In this document: positions 37,912 to 46,969 of the stretch, piece after piece
How the letters are laid out: every line of letters starts with the position of its first letter
How positions within the stretch are numbered: position 1 is the stretch's first letter
Origin: Chryseolinea sp. H1M3-3
Lineage (GTDB): Bacteria > Bacteroidota > Bacteroidia > Cytophagales > Cyclobacteriaceae
DNA: 64,000 nucleotides
Assembly: GCF_029360725.1 (NCBI RefSeq)
Contig: NZ_JARKMY010000002.1
Location: 1,054,001 to 1,118,000, forward strand
Direction of reading: 5' to 3'
The notes under the pieces: model-generated
Seen by the model: the letters and a program-made list of their open reading frames with translations, nothing else
Told to the model about the DNA's origin: nothing
The model's database searches: none
Program-made: the position numbers and the translations under genes

Positions 37912-40900
37912 ATGGAGTATACTGAATTACAAGTCACAACAAACTTTAGCTTTCTAAGGGGTGCATCACATCCTGAAGAACTTGTTGAACAGGCGGCAAT
38001 GTTAGGTTACAAGTCGATTGCCATTACGGATAGAAATAGTTTTGCTGGTATTGTCAGGGGTCATGTTGCTGCAAAAAAATTTGGAATCAGGATTATACCT
38101 GCATGTCGTATTGATCTTTTGGATGGGCCGTCACTCCTGACATTTCCCACTGATATAAATGCTTATTCTCAATTATCCTCATTAATCACCTTAGGTAATC
38201 TTCGTGCTGAAAAAGGTGAATGTCATCTCTACAGGGCAGATGTGTTTCAATATGTTCAAGGTGCAAAAGTGATCGTCTTACCTCCTGGAGTGTTGAATGG
38301 AGTTTTGGATTTTGATCCATCGTTTAAAAAAACATTGCAAGAATATAAACATGTATTTGGTGAACATTTATATGTGGCGGCAACGCGCACGTACAGTGGT
38401 GATGATAGTAAACTCTTATTCCGAATTTCACAACTCGCATCACAATTCAATGTGCCTATGGTAGCAACCAATGATGTTCATTACCATGTCCCCACACGCA
38501 GGGAATTGCAGGACGTAGTTACATGTATTCGCGAGAAATGTACCATTCAAAATGCAGGTTTTCGCTTGCATCCGAATGCGGAAAGATACCTCAAGTCCGG
38601 GGAGGAGATGATGCGGTTATTTCAACAATATCCCGCGGCTATTCAAGGTACTTTTGAAATTGCTGAAGCTTGTACTTTTTCGCTTGATGAATTAAAATAT
38701 CAATATCCTAAAGAAATCACCAGCGATGGGCGCACGCCGCAGGAAGAACTTACATTTTTAGCATGGCAAGGTGCGCAACATATTTATGGAGATAAGATTC
38801 CTGACAAGATACAAGCAAACATCAAGTATGAGTTAGCCTTTATGGAACAGATGAACTATGCCGAATATTTTCTGACGGTTCATGATCTTGTACGCTTCGC
38901 ACGTGAGAAAGGTATTCTTTGTCAAGGCCGTGGTTCTGCGGCAAATTCCACTGTTTGTTATTGTCTGGGTATTACTGCTGTCGATCCTTCAAAATTCGAT
39001 TTACTGTTTGAACGATTTATTTCATCGGCGCGCAATGAGCCGCCGGATATCGATGTGGACTTCGAACACGAACGACGCGAAGAAGTAATCCAATATATCT
39101 ATGAAAAATACGGCCGTCACCGTGCAGCCATTGTAGCAACTGTAACGCAACAACATCATAAAGGAGCGATTAAGGATGTAGGAAAGGCTATGGGACTTTC
39201 GGTTGATACCATTAATCGTTTGTCTGGCGCAATGTGGGAATTTACCGACGAATGGGTGAATGGAAAATGTCTTGCAGAGCAAGGATTCAATCCTAATGAT
39301 GCCACATTGGTAAAAGCTTTACAACTCACATCTCAGTTTATGGGATTTCCCCGGCAATTGGGGCAGCACACTGGCGGATTTGTTATTACGCAAACCAAAT
39401 TATCTGACTTATGTCCTATCCTCAATGCGCGAATGGAAAATCGTACCTGCCTTGAATGGAACAAAGATGACATCGACGTCTTGGGCTTTCTTAAAATTGA
39501 TGTACTGGCGCTGGGCATGCTAACCTGTATCCGCAAGGCGTTTGATCTTGCGGGTAAACATTATGGTTTAGCTTTAACGCTTGCTAACATCCCGCAGGAT
39601 GATACTGCTGTTTATGATATGGTAAGCGAAGCTGATACTATTGGTGTATTTCAGATTGAGAGTCGTGCGCAGCAATCGATGTTGCCGCGGCTGCGGCCCA
39701 AATGTTTTTATGACCTGGTAATTGAAGTAGCCATTGTACGCCCAGGTCCCATCCAGGGTGATATGGTGCATCCCTACCTGCGCCGCCGGAATGGTGAAGA
39801 GCCGATTGATTATCCTTCAAAAGATTTAGAAGAAATTCTTGGACGGACTCTAGGTGTACCGTTATTTCAGGAACAAGCCATGAAGATCGCGATTGTTGCT
39901 GCCGGATTTACACCAGCTGAAGCAGATGAACTACGGCGGAGTATGGCCACCTTTAAAGCAAAAGGCGTGGTCGCTCATTTTGAAGAGAAATTAATCAGCG
40001 GTATGATTAAAAATGGGTACAGCAAGGAGTATGCACAACGCGTGTTTAGACAACTCGAGGGATTTGGTAGTTATGGATTCCCGGAAAGTCATGCCGCCAG
40101 CTTTGCCTTGTTGGTGTATGTATCATCCTGGGTCAAATGTTATTATCCGGATATTTTTGCTTGTGCTTTGCTCAACAGTATGCCTATGGGTTTTTATCAG
40201 CCGGCACAAATTGTTATTGATGCACGTAAACATGGTGTAGATGTTCGCCCCGTAGATATCAATTATTCCAGCTGGGATAACACCTTAGAAGAAAAATCCG
40301 GAAAGTACTGTGTGCTTCGCCTGGGATTTCGTCAGGTAAAAGGACTGCGGGAAGATGATATAAAAATATTGATGGATGCAAGAGAAAAAATGTTTTCATC
40401 AATCCATGAACTTCGAAAAATTGGACTTGCAGAAACAGCGCTCGAAAAATTAGCAAATGCCGATGCGTTCAGGTCACTCGGAATTGACCGCCGTAAGGCA
40501 TTATGGGAGGTGTCGACAAAAGATCGTCCTACAGCAATTTTCCCTGTTCAACAATTTGGGGGTATTGACGAAGAAAAAGTGGTGCTGCCTGAAATGAAAC
40601 TTTCAGAGCATGTCGCGCATGATTATGCTACTACCTCATTATCTATTAAAGCACATCCCGTAAGTTTTATCCGGGAGAAACTTGACCAGCTTCATATTTC
40701 ATCTGCTTCGAAACTTAATACAAAGAAAAACGGGGATGCGGTAAAAGTTGCAGGGCTTATTCTTGTAAGACAGCGACCAGGAACTGCAAGCGGCATTTGT
40801 TTTATAACCATCGAAGACGAGACAGGTTGCATCAATCTGGTTGTTTTTGAAAAACTGTTTAATCAATATCGCAAAGAAATTTTGCAATCCAGTTTGTTAA

Positions 40901-41136
40901 TGGTGGAAGGAACAATGCAGCGTGAAGGTAAAGTTATACACGTTATTGTAAAGCGTTGTTTTAATTTCTCAAAACTGTTAAGACAGTCCATCGCATTTGG
41001 TGCGGAGGATTTATCTTTGGCGCCAATGTCACGAGCGGATGAAAGAACAGCCCCTGTTCCTCCAAAGAAGGATAAAACAAAAATACGGGAAGTTATCCAA
41101 GGTAAAATTTTTCCAGAAGGAAGGAATTTCAGATAG
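37912..41136 (+). CDS. dnaE2: error-prone DNA polymerase III alpha subunit DnaE2
   Basis: The 1074-residue protein has an N-terminal PHP domain (TNFSFLRGASHPEELVEQAA, IAITDRNS). The C-family polymerase core carries the catalytic Asp triplet in PDIDVDFEHERREEV (near residue 378). The tail has an OB-fold (ICFITIEDETGCINLVVFEKL). Its length and the SFLRGASHPEELV signature point to DnaE2 and not the replicative DnaE1. It is the polymerase of the ImuA-ImuB-DnaE2 mutasome and bypasses lesions at the cost of mutation. Third gene of the operon. Confidence 0.95.
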   Translation: MEYTELQVTTNFSFLRGASHPEELVEQAAMLGYKSIAITDRNSFAGIVRGHVAAKKFGIRIIPACRIDLLDGPSLLTFPTDINAYSQLSSLITLGNLRAEKGECHLYRADVFQYVQGAKVIVLPPGVLNGVLDFDPSFKKTLQEYKHVFGEHLYVAATRTYSGDDSKLLFRISQLASQFNVPMVATNDVHYHVPTRRELQDVVTCIREKCTIQNAGFRLHPNAERYLKSGEEMMRLFQQYPAAIQGTFEIAEACTFSLDELKYQYPKEITSDGRTPQEELTFLAWQGAQHIYGDKIPDKIQANIKYELAFMEQMNYAEYFLTVHDLVRFAREKGILCQGRGSAANSTVCYCLGITAVDPSKFDLLFERFISSARNEPPDIDVDFEHERREEVIQYIYEKYGRHRAAIVATVTQQHHKGAIKDVGKAMGLSVDTINRLSGAMWEFTDEWVNGKCLAEQGFNPNDATLVKALQLTSQFMGFPRQLGQHTGGFVITQTKLSDLCPILNARMENRTCLEWNKDDIDVLGFLKIDVLALGMLTCIRKAFDLAGKHYGLALTLANIPQDDTAVYDMVSEADTIGVFQIESRAQQSMLPRLRPKCFYDLVIEVAIVRPGPIQGDMVHPYLRRRNGEEPIDYPSKDLEEILGRTLGVPLFQEQAMKIAIVAAGFTPAEADELRRSMATFKAKGVVAHFEEKLISGMIKNGYSKEYAQRVFRQLEGFGSYGFPESHAASFALLVYVSSWVKCYYPDIFACALLNSMPMGFYQPAQIVIDARKHGVDVRPVDINYSSWDNTLEEKSGKYCVLRLGFRQVKGLREDDIKILMDAREKMFSSIHELRKIGLAETALEKLANADAFRSLGIDRRKALWEVSTKDRPTAIFPVQQFGGIDEEKVVLPEMKLSEHVAHDYATTSLSIKAHPVSFIREKLDQLHISSASKLNTKKNGDAVKVAGLILVRQRPGTASGICFITIEDETGCINLVVFEKLFNQYRKEILQSSLLMVEGTMQREGKVIHVIVKRCFNFSKLLRQSIAFGAEDLSLAPMSRADERTAPVPPKKDKTKIREVIQGKIFPEGRNFR

Positions 41137-41274
41137 ATGCTGTTTTAATTTGATGACTTTAAAGATAAGCGTCGGAATTCAATCATACATTAATTCTTTT
41201 ATTGGGTTCAAATATGGACGAACACAGAATGATAAGTAATAGACCCAGTTTAATTTCATTTGATAAATTTTATT

Positions 41275-41979
41275 TTAATTACCTACACGAATATCTCCAT
41301 AAGCGTGGATCTTATCGCAAATTAAACGTAATGAAGATTCAAGATTGCCGTCTGCGGTTTTAAAAGCGTCGGCATCAATAGTTAAAGGTGCACCCAGTAC
41401 TACAAGAGGGGCACCATATGCAGGACATTGAATCGCCTGTTCTAAGGTAAGGCCGCCAACTGCCTGCACCGGAACGTTTACTGCTTTAACCACTTCACGA
41501 AGCTGGTCTAACGGACTAGGCATACGCTTTCCAGCAGCTGCGATGCCACGACGTTCATCGTAACCAATGTGATGAATGATATAACCACAGCCTAAATCTT
41601 CCAACCATTTGGCAGCGCCTACCATATCAGGACACCCAAGATTATCACCCATTACGCCAATGCCATAATCTTTGCCAGCTTTAACCACACACTTTATTGT
41701 TTCTTCATGAGCACGCGCCATCACGACTACATAGGAGGCGCCAGCTTTTGCCATCATCTCGGCTTCAAGGTAGCCACCATCCATTGTTTTAAGATCTGCA
41801 ACAATAGGTGTATTGGGAAACGCTTCCCGTAATTTTTTAACGCCGTGCAATCCTTCAGCTAAAATCAAAGGTGTTCCGGCTTCCAGCCAATCAACACCGG
41901 CGCGCATTGCCATTGCTGCGGTTTCCAGTGCTTCATCAATATTGGTTAAGTCTAGTGAAATTTGGACGATGGGCTTCAT
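41275..41979 (-). CDS. HUMPS/OMP-decarboxylase-family protein
   Basis: The 234-residue protein is a TIM barrel of the orotidine-5'-phosphate decarboxylase superfamily. The DxKxxD motif is present in ADLKTMDGG. Family members include 3-hexulose-6-phosphate synthase and 3-keto-L-gulonate-6-phosphate decarboxylase. IHHIGYDERRG is another conserved part of HUMPS enzymes, while GTPLI matches the substrate loop. No partner 6-phospho-3-hexuloisomerase is adjacent, so it stands alone; substrate is undecided. Confidence 0.85.
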   Translation of the reverse strand: MKPIVQISLDLTNIDEALETAAMAMRAGVDWLEAGTPLILAEGLHGVKKLREAFPNTPIVADLKTMDGGYLEAEMMAKAGASYVVVMARAHEETIKCVVKAGKDYGIGVMGDNLGCPDMVGAAKWLEDLGCGYIIHHIGYDERRGIAAAGKRMPSPLDQLREVVKAVNVPVQAVGGLTLEQAIQCPAYGAPLVVLGAPLTIDADAFKTADGNLESSLRLICDKIHAYGDIRVGN

Positions 41980-42138
41980 ATAAACGTATAGTTATGTTGT
42001 TTTATTTCTCAACCCGTCAAAATAGAACATTATTATGTAGCCGGATGATTTTTTCGCGGAAACGTTGTTCAACTTTGCGCAGGGACGGCAGAGATAGGCG
42101 TTGGGAGGTCTTTTGTTTTAAAGGTTTGTAAGAGCAAG

Positions 42139-42597
42139 TCAACCCCCACTCGGGAGCATATTTCTAATAGCACTGATTTTCCAAACACCTTTATCAGAAA
42201 CGGCAATAAACGTACTCCACATTTTTCGAATGCTCCCATCTGTATTTTGTATCTCATACTTACAGTCGACAATAGCACTTGTTGAATTAAGCATGCGTAT
42301 CTTTTCAATAGTAAGGGTCCTGGTTCCAGGACTGGTAGCAGAGCTTCTTAGCATTCCCTGTACAGATGAAGCTATTCCGTTTCTCCATTCGCCTGTAGAA
42401 ACCAACTGATCCACATCTCTAGATAAGATATTTTTAAGCAGAAGGGTATCTCTGTTTTCCCGTGCCTGGGAGTATTTGTCAATTAAGACCTGAAGATCTA
42501 TCCTCTGTTTTTCAGTAGGGACTAAATTCTGGCCATGTAAAACATAGAGACTTGAAATATTAAATAAGGTGAATAAAAGAATACTTTTCATGATCAC
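42139..42597 (-). CDS. secreted NTF2-like (SnoaL/DUF4440-type) protein
   Basis: The 152-residue protein has a signal peptide ending LYVLHGQ. One cone-shaped NTF2-like domain follows (LQVLIDKYSQARENRDTLLL, TLTIEKIRMLNSTSAIVDCKY, KGVWKISAIRNMLP). These small secreted proteins of Bacteroidota are usually unassigned. There is no evident operon partner: upstream is the divergent TonB receptor. Confidence 0.75.
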   Translation of the reverse strand: MIMKSILLFTLFNISSLYVLHGQNLVPTEKQRIDLQVLIDKYSQARENRDTLLLKNILSRDVDQLVSTGEWRNGIASSVQGMLRSSATSPGTRTLTIEKIRMLNSTSAIVDCKYEIQNTDGSIRKMWSTFIAVSDKGVWKISAIRNMLPSGG

Positions 42598-42762
42598 AGG
42601 AGTTATTTAAAATTAGCAGCTTTTGATGGAAGAACAAAGTGTAGCACATTCTGGCGTGGCGCTCTTGGACTCCTGAAAAAATAGCTAATATTTTAAAATT
42701 GCCGTAGGGGTATCGTTCAATAGAGTTGTCATTAACCAAACCAACCAAAAATCACACTACTC

Positions 42763-45105
42763 ATGAATGTTAGAATAATTTCTCTTCTCCTGACGTTGCA
42801 AGCGACGTTTTTATACGCCCAACAGATTAATCAAACGGTAAGAGGCCGTATCCTGGACCAGGATAGTCAAATGCCGCTCATTGGCGCAACCGTTGTAGTG
42901 CTAGATTCAAATCCGTTGATAGGAGCGGTTACTGATGTAAATGGAGACTTCCGGCTTAATAGTGTGCCCATTGGCCGCGTTACGCTGAAGATCACGTTTA
43001 TCGGATATGAGGATCGCATCATACCGAATCTTCTTGTTGGCGCGGCTAAGGAAGAGGTGTTAAATATTAGTTTAATAGAATCTATCAGTACATTGGAAGA
43101 AATTACAGTTAATGCGAATAAACAAAAAGGGGAAGTTCTTAACGAGATGGCTATAGTAAGTGCCCATACATTTTCAGTAGAGGAAACCCAACGTTATGCC
43201 GGTTCATTTGATGATCCGGCCCGAATGGTTTCTGCCTTTGCAGGTGTCAACGGTAACACTGAAGGTAATAATGATATTATCGTAAGGGGCAATTCACCTA
43301 AGGGAATTTTGTGGCGACTGGAAGGAATAGCGATTCCAAATCCAAATCACTTTGCCGGAGAAGGTTCTACTGGCGGTCCCATTAATGCTTTAAGCAGTAA
43401 AATGTTGAGTAACTCAGATTTTTTCACGGGAGCATTTGCGCCCGAATACGGAGATGCTACATCTGGCGTCTTTGATATGAAACTGAAGGCTGGTAATAAC
43501 GAGCAGCGTGAATATACTGCATCTATTAGTACGTTAGGACTCGACATGACGGCGGAAGGACCTTTTAAAAAAGGAGGAAAAGGATCTTATATAGCCAACT
43601 ACAGATACTCCGCACTTGACCTCCTGGATAAAGCGGGCATTGTAGATTTTGGTGGCGTGCCAAGATATCAGGATTTATCTTTCAAAATTCAATTGCCTGT
43701 TAGCGGCAAACATAACTTTGCGTTATTCGGCCTTGGGGGAATGAGTAGCATTGACACGGAAGACAAAGACGAGGAAGATGAAGACCGGATTATCGGGAAA
43801 TTTAATGGCGAGAACAAATTAGGCGTGTTAGGCATTTCACATACATTTCAGGTGAACGACGATATGTATATTAAGAGCTCTATCGCAGGTACTGGTAGTG
43901 AAAGTATTTTCAATTACGACATTCCAAACAACCTGGAAGAATTTTATACCATTGAAACAGGTAAAATCTCAAAATCATCTGTCATAGCCTCTAGCGCTTT
44001 TAACTATAAGCTTAATTCAAAACATAAAGTTGAAACAGGAATTATCCTGACAAGACTGAATTATAACCTCCGATCCGACGAATTTAATTTTGAAAGGGAT
44101 TTATTGGAGAACCAACTTTCGGAAAAAGGGAACTCCAATACATACCAGGCATTTGCCAGTTGGAAGTACAGAATGAGTGAAGAATTTACAATGATCAGTG
44201 GTTTGCACTACATTCATTTTGCATTAAATAAAAATTATTCTTTGGAACCACGCTTGGCAGTGCAATGGCAATTTGATGAAAAACAATCTTTTAATGCGGG
44301 GGTAGGACTGCATAGCAAACTGGAGCCGGTGTCTACTTATCTGGCAAAACGATATGATAATGATGGTGGTTACACGCAGCCAAACAAAGATCTCGAAATC
44401 ACCAAAGCTGCGCATTTTGTCATAGGATATGATCGGCAAATTGCCAACAATACACATGTTAAAATTGAAACGTATTACCAATATTTGTATGACGTGCCTG
44501 TAGAGAACGGTCCATCTTCATTTTCCTTACTTAATCAAACAGAAGGTTATACAACACGGCAGCTAGTCAATGAAGGTTATGGAAAGAATTATGGCGTCGA
44601 AATTACCGTTGAACGATATCTCCACAAAGGTTTATATTATATGGGAACGTTATCATTGTTCCGCTCATTATACACGCCGATGGATGGCATTGAGCGTAAA
44701 TCCGCTTTCGATAATAATTATGTTGCTAATCTGATTGGTGGGAAGGAATTTAATGTTGGTGCTCCTTCCAAGAACAAAGTTTTCTTTATTAACACAAAAA
44801 TTGCGTTGATCGGTGGAAAAAGATATTCTCCTATTGATCTTGAGAAATCAATTGAGGCCGGTGACGAAGTTACGGATGAAGTAGAACCTTTTTCCAAGAA
44901 AGGTGACGATATTTTCAGAACCGATCTATCTATAGGTTTGAGAAGGAATAGGAAACGGACCACTTCAGAATTAAAATTTGATGTTCAGAATATATTTAAC
45001 AATCAGACAGTAGTATCCGAAGAATATGTCCATGCGACGGGGTCAATTTCGAAAGGAAGACAGTTAGGAATGTTACCAACCATCAGTTACAAAATAAGTT
45101 TTTGA
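42763..45105 (+). CDS. TonB-dependent receptor with N-terminal CarbopepD domain
   Basis: The 780-residue protein has a signal peptide (LLLTLQATFLYAQQ) and a carboxypeptidase-regulatory-like domain (about residues 26-110). A TonB plug (AFAGVNGNTEGNNDIIVRGNSPKGILWRLEGIAIP) and a 22-strand barrel ending in ISYKISF follow. It is smaller than SusC and lacks a SusD partner, so it is probably a metal or small-ligand receptor. The plug segment NDIIVRGNSP is seen in Bacteroidota receptors of undefined cargo. It is convergent with the rhodanese gene. Confidence 0.92.
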   Translation: MNVRIISLLLTLQATFLYAQQINQTVRGRILDQDSQMPLIGATVVVLDSNPLIGAVTDVNGDFRLNSVPIGRVTLKITFIGYEDRIIPNLLVGAAKEEVLNISLIESISTLEEITVNANKQKGEVLNEMAIVSAHTFSVEETQRYAGSFDDPARMVSAFAGVNGNTEGNNDIIVRGNSPKGILWRLEGIAIPNPNHFAGEGSTGGPINALSSKMLSNSDFFTGAFAPEYGDATSGVFDMKLKAGNNEQREYTASISTLGLDMTAEGPFKKGGKGSYIANYRYSALDLLDKAGIVDFGGVPRYQDLSFKIQLPVSGKHNFALFGLGGMSSIDTEDKDEEDEDRIIGKFNGENKLGVLGISHTFQVNDDMYIKSSIAGTGSESIFNYDIPNNLEEFYTIETGKISKSSVIASSAFNYKLNSKHKVETGIILTRLNYNLRSDEFNFERDLLENQLSEKGNSNTYQAFASWKYRMSEEFTMISGLHYIHFALNKNYSLEPRLAVQWQFDEKQSFNAGVGLHSKLEPVSTYLAKRYDNDGGYTQPNKDLEITKAAHFVIGYDRQIANNTHVKIETYYQYLYDVPVENGPSSFSLLNQTEGYTTRQLVNEGYGKNYGVEITVERYLHKGLYYMGTLSLFRSLYTPMDGIERKSAFDNNYVANLIGGKEFNVGAPSKNKVFFINTKIALIGGKRYSPIDLEKSIEAGDEVTDEVEPFSKKGDDIFRTDLSIGLRRNRKRTTSELKFDVQNIFNNQTVVSEEYVHATGSISKGRQLGMLPTISYKISF

Positions 45106-45146
45106 TGATTTGCAATAATGGGCTTTGCAATGATGTGATACATATT

Positions 45147-45175
45147 TTAAAAATGGCCTTGTTACTGAGGCCATT
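45147..45175 (-). terminator. terminator overlapping the rhodanese stop codon
   Basis: AATGGCCT (45152-45159) pairs with AGGCCATT (45168-45175). On the minus strand the hairpin is followed by TTTTTAAAA, the layout of an intrinsic terminator. The rhodanese TAA (45162-45164) lies in the loop, so the upstream arm is coding sequence. Confidence 0.7.
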
Positions 45176-45488
45176 CACCAACTCCACCTTTTAAATTATT
45201 AACTTTAAAACCCTCCTTTGCCATAATAGAACAAGCCTGTGCGCTTCTGCCGCCACTTCTGCAGAAGATAAAATATTCCACAGTCTTATCCAGCTTGCTA
45301 ATGGCATCTTTAAATCTCGGCGACATGATATCAATATTCTTTGAACCTTTAATGGTTCCGGAAGAATATTCAGATGCAGTCCGGACATCAATTAGAACCG
45401 GTTTTTTAGTGTTAAGGAATTTTTCTTTGAATTCCCTTCCACTCAATGAGCTGTAGTCTTTGGCAGGACTTGAAAATAGATTGAACAT
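45162..45488 (-). CDS. rhodanese-like sulfurtransferase
   Basis: The 108-residue single-domain protein has the rhodanese motifs VLIDVRTASEYSSGTIKGSKNID and the catalytic loop FCRSGGRSAQ with the active cysteine. GVGEWPQ is the usual C-terminal end. Single-domain rhodaneses transfer sulfane sulfur in the cytoplasm. A stray region before the domain (MFNLFSSPAKDYSSL) could be a short targeting or linker part. Confidence 0.9.
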   Translation of the reverse strand: MFNLFSSPAKDYSSLSGREFKEKFLNTKKPVLIDVRTASEYSSGTIKGSKNIDIMSPRFKDAISKLDKTVEYFIFCRSGGRSAQACSIMAKEGFKVNNLKGGVGEWPQ

Positions 45489-45827
45489 ATGGTTTTCTTT
45501 TTATAGTTACTTTTTTCGATGCTCAGAAAATGTCTTTCTGAATGACTATACAAATTTCGTTATTGGGTAGTATCAGTTACAGTGACAAAAATCACATTGA
45601 GATATTTTTAGCTAAAGTTTTATTTATTTGAGTTAGAGAAGATTTGTTAGGGATTTGCAAGCTTGAGAAAATATGATACCCGGCTTTACGTGCTCGCATC
45701 ATCAAAAAAACTAAGCGCACATTTATAGTCTCACACAGCGAAGGTTTTTGTTGTAAACGAAGCCCTCAGGACAGCCCGATACAATTCAGAAAAGTTTATC
45801 TAATTTACCAGTATTAAATTGACGCTT
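45489..45827. other. intergenic region, 339 bp, with two candidate operators
   Basis: No gene is seen. The palindrome TCAGAAA-atgtc-TTTCTGA occupies 45523-45541, about 35 bp before the rhodanese start. AGTGA-N6-TCACA at 45581-45596 is one base off the TGTGA-N6-TCACA site of the CRP/FNR family. Either could control the rhodanese gene leftward; the GH16 gene starts over 230 bp away. Confidence 0.35.
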
Positions 45828-46730
45828 ATGGATATCTGGAAATTGTTACTTAGATACTTATCTGATATGAACTGTAGGTCGGTCGCCCTCTTATTGCTAT
45901 TTGTAAGTTGTTCAAAAGAGTCTACTAAGAATGGTGATGCCCTCATTCCCTCCATAGCTCCGGCTATTTGTGATTACGAACAGAAGGAAGTGGAGATGAA
46001 AGCTACAGGATGGTTAAAGGTTTTTGAAGATAATTTTGAATCAGACCTTTCTCAATGGAATGTATGGACAGGTGGAGCGTATAACGAAGAACTTCAGCAT
46101 TATCAGGCGTCGAATCTTGAAGTTGCAAATGGCACACTGCTGATCAATGCAAAAAAAGAATCTGTTACTGGAAATACAACGCCTCAGGATCCGACGCAAA
46201 AATCTTTTGGTTTTACCTCGGGACGAATTGAAAGCAAAACAAATATATCTGCAAATCCGAATGCTCCCAAAGTCAGAATTGCAGCGCGAATAAAACTTCC
46301 TAGCGGGAAAGGATTATGGCCTGCATTTTGGAGTTACGGAGATCCTTGGCCAACACAAGGTGAAATCGATTTTCTTGAAGCCCGTGGAAACGAACCTACG
46401 AAGTATCAGACCAATTATTTTTTTGGAACATCCACGAATAACAATTTAGTAAAAGGAGCAGAACATGTCATTGAAACGGATGCCAATCTCACAACATGTT
46501 ATCATGTTTATGAATTGATATGGGAAGAATCTAAGCTTACTTCCATCCTTGATGGTACCGTCGTTGAAGTGAAAGCATCGGGTGGATACATTCCGCAACT
46601 TTTTGGAAAGCAGCAAAGGGTAACGTTAAATGTTGCAGTAGGAGGATGGTTTTTCAATAACCTTGATCCTTCAACCATTGAAGAAGGAACGATGATGGTT
46701 GATTGGGTGAGGGTGTACACATCGAACTGA
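45828..46730 (+). CDS. GH16-family beta-glucanase lipoprotein
   Basis: The frame opens at a TTG at 45819; I take ATG 45828, with ATG 45867 (MNCRSVALLLLFVSC) also possible. The lipobox LFVSC directs lipidation. The GH16 fold is clear: FEDNFESDLSQWNVW, a sugar-binding jelly roll, and the catalytic signature GEIDFLEARG with nucleophile and acid/base Glu. GH16 enzymes of this type cut beta-1,3 or mixed beta-glucans. The N-terminal region has an unusual 40-residue spacer. A decayed sensor gene lies directly downstream. Confidence 0.88.
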   Translation: MDIWKLLLRYLSDMNCRSVALLLLFVSCSKESTKNGDALIPSIAPAICDYEQKEVEMKATGWLKVFEDNFESDLSQWNVWTGGAYNEELQHYQASNLEVANGTLLINAKKESVTGNTTPQDPTQKSFGFTSGRIESKTNISANPNAPKVRIAARIKLPSGKGLWPAFWSYGDPWPTQGEIDFLEARGNEPTKYQTNYFFGTSTNNNLVKGAEHVIETDANLTTCYHVYELIWEESKLTSILDGTVVEVKASGGYIPQLFGKQQRVTLNVAVGGWFFNNLDPSTIEEGTMMVDWVRVYTSN

Positions 46731-46879
46731 GGCAGCGATTTTTCCTATCGTTGTGGCTGGTTCGGTTATGGCTCCCTGCTGTGTTGATGTCGCATTCTAC
46801 TTTGGGTCAAACGAAGCCATCAGATATGTCCATTGAAATGGATGATATATTGAAGTTCAAAAGAATGAGCATAGGTTGA
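46703..46879 (+). pseudogene. remnant of a secreted or hybrid two-component sensor 5' end
   Basis: A 58-codon frame overlaps the end of the GH16 gene and runs into its 3' flank. It reads RFFLSLWLVRLWLPAVLMS, then HSTLGQTKPSD, a good signal peptide with cleavage after LGQ. DDILKFKRMSIG and a TGA stop follow. FKRMSIG at this position is how periplasmic two-component propeller sensors begin (FKRMS..GLS). No continuation is found in the other frames. I read it as the first few dozen codons of a deleted regulator of the GH16 gene; a small secreted peptide is the alternative. Confidence 0.4.
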
Positions 46880-46969
46880 AGGCGCTAAGGGTAGTGTATG
46901 GGTTGTAACAGCTTTTTCGATAATTTCTGTACCTTCATACCCTGTTCCTCTTGTTATCGAGGAGGTGCT

